Source: an uncultured Erysipelotrichaceae bacterium
GTDB taxonomy: Bacteria > Bacillota_I > Bacilli_A > Erysipelotrichales > Erysipelotrichaceae
Assembly (NCBI GenBank): GCA_945875435.1
Contig: CAMCKH010000004.1
Coordinates: 1-64,000, forward strand
Reading direction: 5' to 3'
Length of the DNA: 64,000 nucleotides
In this document: in pieces, positions 55,761 to 64,000 of the stretch
Numbering within the stretch: position 1 is the first letter of the stretch
Layout: each line of letters opens with the position of its first letter
Notes under the pieces: generated by a model
What the model was told of the DNA's origin: nothing
The model's database searches: none
What the model saw: the letters and a program-made list of their open reading frames with translations, nothing else
Translations under genes and position numbers: made by a program

Positions 55761-55887
55761 ATATACTCCTTTACAAAATATTATTATTAACTATAGTGGA
55801 AAAGTGGAAAAGTTAATTAAGTTTAGTTAAATACCGATATAAACAATATTTTTTAATTGTGGAAACTATTGTTTATTTTGTGGAAAA
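55761..55887. other. dnaA-dnaN intergenic region with DnaA-box-like sites
   Basis: Several TGTGGAAA-type sequences (at about 55857, 55878 and 55890) and AGTGGAAAA (about 55796-55810) resemble degenerate DnaA boxes. Together with the cluster upstream of dnaA this suggests a bipartite origin, as in Bacillus. Confidence 0.45.
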
Positions 55888-57222
55888 TTATTGTGGTTTT
55901 AATCTTTTTTTAAGTTCACTCACAACAATTTGGTAATTCATGTCATTTTTAATATTTTTTTCTATTTTATCACAAGAACTCATTATGGTTGAATGATCTC
56001 TATTTCCAAATTCCTGTCCTATTTTACTAAAAGGTAAATCTAATAATTTTCTACAAAGATAAATTGAAATATGTCTGGCGTTTGAAATATTACTAGTTCT
56101 ACTCTTTCCTATCAGTTGACTTCTGGTTAAACCGTAATAATTACACACACAATCTTTAATCTTATCAACAGTAATTTCATTTTTTACTTCTAAGGTTTCA
56201 TCTTTAAATATTTCTCTACATTCTTTTAAAGTAATAGTTTCATTTAAAGAATAATTTATAGAATGGAATAATATTTTATTTAAAGCACCTTCCAAACTCC
56301 TAACATCGCTAGAAAAATTAGTGGCGATAAAATTTATTATTTCATCAGAAATGCTATGTCTAAGTTCTGAAAAATTAAGTAGTTTCATTTTAATTATATT
56401 AACACTGGTTTCAAATTCGGGTTCTACTATACTCATTTTAAGACCACTGTTAAATCTACTGATTATTCTATCTTCAAGACCTTTAATATCATCAGGTTTA
56501 CGATCTGCAGTTATTACTATTTGTTTATTATTAGAAACAAGTTCATTAAAAATACTAAAGAAAATTTCATGAGTTTTTTCTTTACCAGCAATAAATTGAA
56601 TATCATCAACTAATAAAACATCTATTTTAGAGAAAGATTTTTTTAATTCGGCTAAACTTCCTTTTTTACTACATTCAAAAACTAATTCAATAAAATCACT
56701 ACTTGGTATTAAAGCAACTTTCTTTTCTGGGAAATTTTTAGTTATATGATTTCCTATCGCGTTTAAAAGATGACTTTTTCCGATACCACTTTTTCCATAA
56801 ATAAATAATGGGTTATAGTATAAACCGGGGTTATTAGCACAGAAAAATGCAGAAAATTGAGCTTCTTTATTACTTTTTCCAATCACAAAATTAGTGAAGG
56901 TGTATTGAGGATTTAATTTACTTTTATATATAGTGTTTTCATTTTGTTTAATAATATCTTCTTCTTTTCTAAAAATAATATCAACTTCTACCTCTTTGTC
57001 TAAGACCTCAGATAAAACAAATTTAATTAATTTAATATTAGTGTTCATTAAAGAAAAATTAATAAAAGTATAAGCGTGGATAATTGCCTTATCTGTGGTT
57101 AGAGAATAAAGTGAAGAATCACGAAAAATACTGATCAAATCTTGACCCACTTGTTCACTTTGTTCTAATTTTAATAAAAATTTATTCCAAATATCATATA
57201 AAAAAAATTCTTGGTTTTGCAT
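55888..57222 (-). CDS. dnaA: chromosomal replication initiator DnaA
   Basis: 444 residues from MQNQEFFLYDIWNKFLLKLE, the usual domain I start; an in-frame extension to 57285 is rejected as it runs through AT-rich origin sequence. Domain III has Walker A YGKSGIGKSHLLNAIGNH, Walker B VLLVDDIQFIAGK and the box VII Arg region IISRFNSGLKM. Domain IV ends with the DNA-binding signature ARHISIYLCRKLLDLPFSKIGQEFGNRDHSTIMSSCDKI in the expected place. It opens oriC. No Shine-Dalgarno is seen. Confidence 0.97.
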   Translation of the reverse strand: MQNQEFFLYDIWNKFLLKLEQSEQVGQDLISIFRDSSLYSLTTDKAIIHAYTFINFSLMNTNIKLIKFVLSEVLDKEVEVDIIFRKEEDIIKQNENTIYKSKLNPQYTFTNFVIGKSNKEAQFSAFFCANNPGLYYNPLFIYGKSGIGKSHLLNAIGNHITKNFPEKKVALIPSSDFIELVFECSKKGSLAELKKSFSKIDVLLVDDIQFIAGKEKTHEIFFSIFNELVSNNKQIVITADRKPDDIKGLEDRIISRFNSGLKMSIVEPEFETSVNIIKMKLLNFSELRHSISDEIINFIATNFSSDVRSLEGALNKILFHSINYSLNETITLKECREIFKDETLEVKNEITVDKIKDCVCNYYGLTRSQLIGKSRTSNISNARHISIYLCRKLLDLPFSKIGQEFGNRDHSTIMSSCDKIEKNIKNDMNYQIVVSELKKRLKPQ

Positions 57223-57600
57223 AATGTATAAATATTCTAATATATTTTTTAAAAAATATCTAATAAAAAACAAAACTTTCCACATATATAAAATGTTAAA
57301 AAATCAATATAAAAATTGAATGTATTGAGCTTTTCCACACTTTTCAAGATGTTTATAAATGTTAAAAAAATCATTCAATATGTGGTAAATGTTTATAAAT
57401 GTTAAAAGTTTATGAAAACAAAAAAATTTTTAAAAAATAAACCAAGGTATTTAAAGTTTAAAAACAAGTTTTACACAATAAAATTAATGTGGAAAGTTTA
57501 TAAAAATAATTGTGGATAATCTGTGGATAAAATATTTTAAATAATATTTAATAAAACTTGTTTAAATATTCACATCCTTTGTAGTATAATTTAAGTGATA
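57223..57600. other. oriC: chromosomal replication origin (oriC)
   Basis: Gene-free, extremely AT-rich gap between divergent dnaA and pgk. Two perfect DnaA boxes TGTGGATAA at 57511-57519 and 57522-57530, plus near matches TTTTCCACA (57331-57339), CTTTCCACA (57276-57284), TGTGGAAAG (57488-57496) and TGTGGTAAA (about 57381). A 19-bp direct repeat containing GTTTATAAATGTTAAAA occurs at 57349 and 57389. Gene polarity switches here. Confidence 0.85.
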
Positions 57601-57614
57601 TAGGAGGAATTTAT

Positions 57615-58808
57615 ATGTCTAAATTAACAGTTCGTGATTTGAATGTTTCTGGTAAGAAAGTTATAGTTCGTGTTGACTTTAACGTTCCTATCAAAGAAGG
57701 TAAAATCAAGGACGATAATCGTATCGTAGGTGCACTTCCTACAATTAATTATTTACTAGAAAATAATGCTAAAGTTATTTTATTATCACATTTAGGAAAA
57801 GTTGATCATAAAGATCCAGTTAAAAATGAAGCTGATAAAATTAAAAATAACTTAGAACCAGTTTCAAAAAGATTGGCTGAATTAGTGGATGCGAAAGTTA
57901 CTTTTGTACCAGTAACTCGTGGTGTTGAACTTGAAGAGGCTGTTAAAAATCTAAAAGAAAAAGAAATAATTTTAGTTCAAAACACTCGTTATGAAAAAGG
58001 TGAATCTAAAAACGATCCTGAACTTTCTGCATATTGGGCTAGTTTAGGTGATTTATTTGTAACAGACGCTTTTGGTTCGGTTCATAGAGCACATTCAAGT
58101 ACAGTTGGTATTGCTGAAATTTTACCAAGTGCTTTAGGTTTCTTGGTTGAAAAAGAAGTTGAGGCTTTAGGTAAAGCTATAAACAACCCTGCAAGACCTC
58201 TTGTGGCAATTTTAGGTGGTGCTAAAGTAAGTGATAAAATTGCAGTTATTGAAAATTTATTAAACATTGCTGATAAAGTTATTATCGGTGGTGGTATGGC
58301 TTATACCTTTGATGTTGCGTTGGGTAAAAAAGTTGGATCTTCATTATTAGAAGAAGATAAAGTTCAACTTGCGAAAGAATTCATCGCAAAAGCAAACGGT
58401 AAAATTATTTTACCAGTAGATAGTATTGTTGCTAATAGCTTTGATAACCCTACTGATATTAAAGTAGTAGAAGGTGATATTGAGGAAGGATATTTAGGAT
58501 TAGATATAGGTCCAAAATCAATTGAATTATTTAAAAAAGAACTACAAGGTGCAAAAACTGTTGTTTGGAATGGACCTATGGGTGTATTTGAAAAACCAGA
58601 ATTTGCGAATGGTACTATTGAAGTATGTAAAGCTATCGCAGAACTTCCTGAATGCTTATCAGTAATAGGTGGTGGAGATAGTGCAAGTGCTGCTAAAAAC
58701 TTAGGATTTAAAGATAAATTCAGCCACATTTCAACTGGTGGAGGAGCTTCTTTAGAATTTATGGAAGGTAAAGATTTACCTGGTATTTCAGTAATTAAGG
58801 AGAAATAA
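57615..58808 (+). CDS. pgk: phosphoglycerate kinase
   Basis: 397 residues. [26 protein letters not shown], substrate loop [23 protein letters not shown]-binding [15 protein letters not shown] and nucleotide loop [13 protein letters not shown]. It makes ATP from 1,3-bisphosphoglycerate. TAGGAGG precedes the ATG, and a TATAAT (57585-57590) lies upstream. It is the first gene of a glycolytic operon with tpiA and eno. Codon use is strongly biased. No gapA is present in front of it. Confidence 0.97.
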   Translation: MSKLTVRDLNVSGKKVIVRVDFNVPIKEGKIKDDNRIVGALPTINYLLENNAKVILLSHLGKVDHKDPVKNEADKIKNNLEPVSKRLAELVDAKVTFVPVTRGVELEEAVKNLKEKEIILVQNTRYEKGESKNDPELSAYWASLGDLFVTDAFGSVHRAHSSTVGIAEILPSALGFLVEKEVEALGKAINNPARPLVAILGGAKVSDKIAVIENLLNIADKVIIGGGMAYTFDVALGKKVGSSLLEEDKVQLAKEFIAKANGKIILPVDSIVANSFDNPTDIKVVEGDIEEGYLGLDIGPKSIELFKKELQGAKTVVWNGPMGVFEKPEFANGTIEVCKAIAELPECLSVIGGGDSASAAKNLGFKDKFSHISTGGGASLEFMEGKDLPGISVIKEK

Positions 58809-60880
<2,072 letters not shown>

Positions 60881-60884
60881 TTAA

Positions 60885-60915
60885 AAAATAAAGGGTGATT
60901 ATCACCCTTTATTTA
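60885..60915. terminator. bidirectional terminator between eno and rarA
   Basis: Stem AAAGGGTGAT / ATCACCCTTT with A/T-rich flanks on both sides; it overlaps the end of rarA. Confidence 0.75.
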
Positions 60916-62137
60916 TTTTAGTTAAATCATTAGTTCTTTTAATATTTTTTAATTTTAAATATAAGTCATTTAAAGTACTTTCATATTTATTTTTTGAAGG
61001 AGTATAAAATTCAATATTTTTAATTTCATTAGGAAGATATTGGATTTTATGTAGTGATGTTAAATTATTGTAGTCATATTTTTCTTCATCTTTTAAAGTA
61101 AAGTTACTTAATTTTAAATAAGATGGAATGTTGTGTGGTTTTTCTAATGCTGTTTGATATGCTTTTTTAATAGCTAAATATGAACTTTTAGATTTAGGTG
61201 CTAAAGTAAGATCAATAACTTGTAGTCCTAAAGGGATCATAGCTTCTGGCATTCCAATTCTTTTGGCAGTATCGATTGCTGCGATTGTTCTTGATACAAT
61301 CTCGGGACTCGCAAGTCCAATATCTTCGTAAGCGATTGTTAAAAGTCTTCTTTCAATTATTTCTAAATCATTATTTAAAAGCATTCTAGCAAGATAATAT
61401 AAGGCAGCATTCACATCACTACCTCTAATAGATTTTTGAAAGGCACTTAATAAATCATAATATTCATCACCATCTTTAAAATTAATAATTTTTGGTTTAA
61501 AACATTTATCTAAATCAGTTAATTTTATTAATTTATCATCATTGATAAATAGAAGCTCTAAAATATTATAAGCATATCTTAAATCACCATTTACACCACT
61601 ACTTAATTTATTTAAAGCTTCAATTTCAATTTCATAACCTTGTTTATGACAAATCTTTAAAATCGCATTTTTAATTTCTACATCAGTAAGAGGAAATAAT
61701 TCAAACATAAAAACTCTTGAACGAATTGCAGGGTTAATGCTGTGGTATGGATTGGAAGTTGTGGTTCCGATAATTGTGATTAAACCATTTTCTAGATAAG
61801 GTAGTAATAAATCTTGTTTATCTTTATTTAAACGATGAAATTCATCAATGATAATAATTAAATTTTTGGTTAAAGTGGCTTCAATAAAATAATTTTCTAA
61901 TTTCTTTTTATTATCTATCGCAGCATTAAACTCACGATATGGTAATTTTAAACTTTCAACAATTACCTTCGCAAGACTGCTTTTACCAACACCACTGGGT
62001 CCATAAAAAATAATGTTGAATAATTTATTTTTAACAATCATATTATAAATAGGACCATCTTTTGATAAAAGGTGATTTTGCCCTATATAATCATCAAGAT
62101 TTTTAGGTTTTAAATTAAAAGATAATAGGTTTTCCAT
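60902..62137 (-). CDS. rarA: replication-associated recombination protein RarA (MgsA)
   Basis: 411-residue AAA+ ATPase related to clamp loaders. Walker A FYGPSGVGKSSLAKVI at about 45, Walker B LIIIIDEFHRLNKDKQDLLLPYLE, sensor 1 IIGTTTSNPYHSINPAIRSRVFMFEL, and the C-terminal tetramerisation domain with YLARMLLNNDLEIIERRLLTIAYEDIGLASPE. It acts at stalled forks. No Shine-Dalgarno: TGTTAAAAT, six bases, ATG. Divergent from dtd with only 42 bp between the two starts. Confidence 0.92.
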   Translation of the reverse strand: MENLLSFNLKPKNLDDYIGQNHLLSKDGPIYNMIVKNKLFNIIFYGPSGVGKSSLAKVIVESLKLPYREFNAAIDNKKKLENYFIEATLTKNLIIIIDEFHRLNKDKQDLLLPYLENGLITIIGTTTSNPYHSINPAIRSRVFMFELFPLTDVEIKNAILKICHKQGYEIEIEALNKLSSGVNGDLRYAYNILELLFINDDKLIKLTDLDKCFKPKIINFKDGDEYYDLLSAFQKSIRGSDVNAALYYLARMLLNNDLEIIERRLLTIAYEDIGLASPEIVSRTIAAIDTAKRIGMPEAMIPLGLQVIDLTLAPKSKSSYLAIKKAYQTALEKPHNIPSYLKLSNFTLKDEEKYDYNNLTSLHKIQYLPNEIKNIEFYTPSKNKYESTLNDLYLKLKNIKRTNDLTKINKG

Positions 62138-62143
62138 ATTGCT

Positions 62144-62173
62144 ATTTTAACATTTTAAAAAATATATTAAAAT
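62144..62173. promoter_or_regulatory. face-to-face leaderless-type promoters of rarA and dtd
   Basis: Minus-strand TGTTAAAAT (62144-62152) and plus-strand TAAAAT (62168-62173) each end exactly six bases before their ATG. The whole 42-bp intergenic gap therefore holds both promoters, and each would use the other's -10 region as its -35. Confidence 0.5.
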
Positions 62174-62179
62174 TATATT

Positions 62180-62626
62180 ATGAAAGTAATAGTTCAAAGG
62201 GTAAAAAAAGCTAATTGTATTATAAAAGAAAAAATTGTGAGCGAGATAAATCAAGGTTTTTTATTACTTGTAGGTTTCACTATTACTGATGAAGAAAAAG
62301 ATTTGGTAAAGGTTGTTGAAAAAATTTCCAAATTAAGAATTTTTAGTGATGAAAATGGTAAAATGAATTTATCATTAAAAGAAGTTGGTGGAGAAATATT
62401 ATCAATTTCTCAATTTACATTATATGCAGATGTTAAGAAAGGTAATAGACCAAGTTTTATCAATTCACTCAAAGCAGATTTAGCACAATTGATGTATGAA
62501 AAATTCAATATATTATTGAAAAAAAGTGGTTTTAAAGTTTTAAAAGGAGTTTTTGGAGCTGATATGCTTATAACTTTAGAAAATGATGGACCTGTAACAA
62601 TAATTATTGATAGTAAGGAGTTGTAA
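62180..62626 (+). CDS. dtd: D-aminoacyl-tRNA deacylase
   Basis: 148 residues. The two DTD active-site motifs are present, LSISQFTLYADVKKGNRPSF (SQF) and ENDGPVTIIIDS (GPVT). It removes D-amino acids, and misacylated Gly, from tRNA. The stop overlaps the folD start by one base. No Shine-Dalgarno; TAAAAT ends six bases upstream. Confidence 0.94.
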   Translation: MKVIVQRVKKANCIIKEKIVSEINQGFLLLVGFTITDEEKDLVKVVEKISKLRIFSDENGKMNLSLKEVGGEILSISQFTLYADVKKGNRPSFINSLKADLAQLMYEKFNILLKKSGFKVLKGVFGADMLITLENDGPVTIIIDSKEL

Positions 62627-63459
62627 TGATTATTTCAGGAAAAATAATTGCTCAAAAAATAAAAGATGATTTAAAAATGAAGGTTGAAAGTTTAGTGAAA
62701 AAACCAACTTTGGCAGTAATTTTAGTTGGTGAAAATCCAGCTTCAATTAGTTATGTAAAAGGTAAGGAAAAAGCTTGTTTAGAAGTAGGTTTTAATTTTA
62801 TTTTAAACAAAATGAATGAAGATGTTACTGAAACAGAAGTTATTCAAAAAATTATAGAATTCAACAACAACAATGATATTGATGGAATTTTAGTACAACT
62901 ACCATTACCTAAACATATAAATGTTCGTAAAGTTATAGATTCAATTGTTTATTATAAAGATGTGGATGGTTTAAATTCATATAATGCTGGTAGACTTTTT
63001 ATAGATGAAACAAAATTTATTCCTTGCACTCCTTTAGGTATAATGGAAATTTTTAAAGATATAAATTATGATTTAACTGGTAAAAACGTAACTGTGATAG
63101 GTAGAAGTAATCTTGTAGGTCTTCCGCTTTCCAGACTTTTAACCAAATATGATGCCACGGTAACATTAACTCATTCTAAAACTAAAAATTTAGCTGAAAT
63201 CACAAAAAGAAGTGATGTGGTGATAGTTGCGATAGGTGATCCTAGATTTATTAATGAAAATTATTTGGATAATCAAGATGTTGTGATTGATGTAGGAATT
63301 AATCGTGTTGATGGTAAAATATGTGGTGATGTTGATTTTGAAAAAGTTAAAGACAAGGTTAAAAACATTACCCCAGTTCCTGGTGGAGTTGGTCCATTAA
63401 CTATCGCAAGTTTACTTAAAAATACTTATCAAGCATTTAAGGAGAAAATTAATGATTGA
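62626..63459 (+). CDS. folD: bifunctional methylenetetrahydrofolate dehydrogenase/cyclohydrolase
   Basis: 277 residues. SISYVKGKEKACLEVGF contains the catalytic Tyr-x3-Lys region, GILVQLPLPKHIN the folate site, GRSNLVGLPLSRLL the NADP site, and PVPGGVGPLTIASLL the C-terminal signature. It interconverts 5,10-methylene- and 10-formyl-THF. It overlaps dtd by 1 bp and the DUF951 gene by 8 bp: one operon. Confidence 0.96.
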   Translation: MIISGKIIAQKIKDDLKMKVESLVKKPTLAVILVGENPASISYVKGKEKACLEVGFNFILNKMNEDVTETEVIQKIIEFNNNNDIDGILVQLPLPKHINVRKVIDSIVYYKDVDGLNSYNAGRLFIDETKFIPCTPLGIMEIFKDINYDLTGKNVTVIGRSNLVGLPLSRLLTKYDATVTLTHSKTKNLAEITKRSDVVIVAIGDPRFINENYLDNQDVVIDVGINRVDGKICGDVDFEKVKDKVKNITPVPGGVGPLTIASLLKNTYQAFKEKIND

Positions 63460-63658
63460 AAAGAAATATGATTTATATGATATAGTTCAAATGAAAAAAG
63501 ATCATCCTTGTAAAAAATCAAAACATTTTAAAATAGTAAGAGTTGGTGTAGATATTAAAATTAAATGTTTGGGTTGTGATAATGTGATTATGTTGGAACG
63601 ACCTGACTTTGAAAGGAAATTAAAAAAAATTATCCAAAAACACGAAGAAATTCAGTAA
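63452..63658 (+). CDS. DUF951 zinc-ribbon-like small protein
   Basis: 68 residues. DIVQMKKDHPCKKSKHFKIVRVGVDIKIKCLGCDNVIMLERPDFERKLKKI matches the DUF951 core (VxMKKxHPCG...IKCxGC...ImlpRxxFexkl). It has three Cys rather than four because the usual HPCG Gly region keeps Cys but the pairing partner is unclear. Function unknown. Preceded by AAGGAG within folD. Confidence 0.85.
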   Translation: MIEKKYDLYDIVQMKKDHPCKKSKHFKIVRVGVDIKIKCLGCDNVIMLERPDFERKLKKIIQKHEEIQ

Positions 63659-63663
63659 TCTTC

Positions 63664-63692
63664 TTGACTTATAATTAAATAGGTAGTAGTAT
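63664..63692 (+). promoter_or_regulatory. promoter of rpmG-secE
   Basis: TTGACT (63664-63669), 17-bp spacer, TAGTAT (63687-63692), just upstream of the hairpin at 63700-63717. Confidence 0.5.
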
Positions 63693-63699
63693 TAAAAAG

Positions 63700-63727
63700 G
63701 TTATTGAAAGCAATAACTTTTTATTTT
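63700..63727 (+). terminator. hairpin with T run before rpmG
   Basis: Stem GTTATTG / CAATAAC, 4-nt loop, TTTTTATTTT. It terminates the dtd-folD-DUF951 operon, or, given a promoter whose start falls at its first base, forms the 5' end of the rpmG mRNA. Confidence 0.65.
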
Positions 63728-63737
63728 AAGGAGTTTT

Positions 63738-63893
63738 ATGGCGAAGAAAAATCTCGTGATTTTAACTTGTAGTCAGTGTCTCGCAAGAAATTATAGTACT
63801 CATAAAAATAAAAAGTCTAATTTAGAGCGACTACAACTACAAAAATTCTGTAAAAAATGTGGAACACACACTTTACATAAAGAAACAAAATAG
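63738..63893 (+). CDS. rpmG: 50S ribosomal protein L33
   Basis: 51 residues, too short for usual ORF cut-offs: MAKKNLVILTCSQCLARNYST...KFCKKCGTHTLHKETK. Two CxxC pairs (Cys11/14 and Cys38/41) mark the zinc-binding form of L33. AAGGAG precedes the ATG at 63738. It lies directly before secE, the standard rpmG-secE-nusG order. Confidence 0.92.
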   Translation: MAKKNLVILTCSQCLARNYSTHKNKKSNLERLQLQKFCKKCGTHTLHKETK

Positions 63894-63903
63894 GAGAATA
63901 AAT

Positions 63904-64000
63904 ATGAAATGGTTTAATTTGAATGAAATTAAAAAAGAAATCGGAAAAATAAGATGGGCAAAAAAAGAAGAACTTTTAAAAACTTTTTTAGAAGTTTGTG
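63904..64000 (+). CDS. secE: protein translocase subunit SecE, N-terminal part (runs off window)
   Basis: First 32 codons, MKWFNLNEIKKEIGKIRWAKKEELLKTFLEVC in pieces. The E-x3-I-x-W-x2-KEEL-x2-T amphipathic segment before the single membrane helix is the SecE hallmark. Position right after rpmG supports it. It clamps SecY in the membrane. GGAG precedes the ATG. Confidence 0.85.
   Translation, partial: MKWFNLNEIKKEIGKIRWAKKEELLKTFLEVC

Overview
The window is about 64 kb of very AT-rich chromosomal DNA from a low-GC Firmicute and spans the replication origin. LPXTG wall-anchored proteins, a YSIRK-type signal, a pneumococcal-type GH101 glycosidase, SHIRT repeats, a histidine-triad protein, serS with a T-box leader, a short SRP RNA and the order dnaA-dnaN-S4-recF-gyrB-gyrA-serS fit a mucosa-associated member of the Bacilli. 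A Gemella-like organism is my best guess. That is inference, not proof.

Layout. 1-2604 is the 5' part of a large SHIRT-repeat surface protein, translationally coupled to a family 2 glycosyltransferase that has an 11-G tract in its leader. A RelB/YoeB-type toxin-antitoxin pair (3.7-4.3 kb) and a histidine-triad membrane protein (4.3-6.4 kb) follow. 6.5-17.7 kb holds transporters (SstT, FNT, MFS), a short SSB, a PepO-like peptidase, a beta-helix lipoprotein, a zinc-ribbon/LRR membrane protein, a Panacea (DUF4065) gene with a candidate toxin, a COG2509 flavoprotein and uridine phosphorylase. 17.7-29.8 kb has murC, tRNA-Asn, an ABC exporter, a small LPXTG protein, a complete SsoII/Ecl18kI-type restriction-modification system, a large membrane protein and tRNA-Glu. 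30-37 kb is one GH101 endo-alpha-N-acetylgalactosaminidase with a recent internal duplication. 37-39.4 kb is a YjjI/YjjW-type glycyl-radical enzyme pair. 39.5-43.8 kb is the str operon (rpsL-rpsG-fusA-tuf). 44-46 kb is a C39-like peptidase/lipoprotein operon. 46.1-48.9 kb has a NUDIX-TadA fusion, SRP RNA, a perfect parS site and T-box-serS. 48.9-57.2 kb is the dnaA-gyrA cluster, then oriC (about 57.2-57.6 kb), then pgk-tpiA-eno, rarA, dtd-folD-DUF951 and rpmG-secE running right.

How it works together. The origin lies between dnaA (leftward) and pgk (rightward). A parS site 10 kb away would load ParB near it. Housekeeping genes mostly point away from the origin. Plus-strand accessory blocks on the left run against that direction. 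Surface functions (GH101, SHIRT protein, histidine-triad protein, sortase substrates) suggest life on mucin-covered tissue. A CcpA-like operator in the GH101 promoter suggests that mucin O-glycan release is under catabolite control.

Most unusual observations. (1) A 145-bp regulatory module occurs twice (6503-6647 + and 45942-46086 -), nearly identical. It carries a 16-codon ORF, a perfect palindrome, mutually exclusive RNA pairings around the Shine-Dalgarno and a divergent promoter leading to a terminator. It sits directly upstream of two unrelated membrane or secreted gene units and may be an undescribed leader-peptide attenuator. (2) Two poly-G tracts (11 and 8) sit at surface-glycan genes. 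(3) Several genes have an extended -10 box ending exactly 6 nt before the ATG and no Shine-Dalgarno, suggesting leaderless mRNAs. (4) A NUDIX-TadA fusion begins immediately after the SRP RNA terminator.
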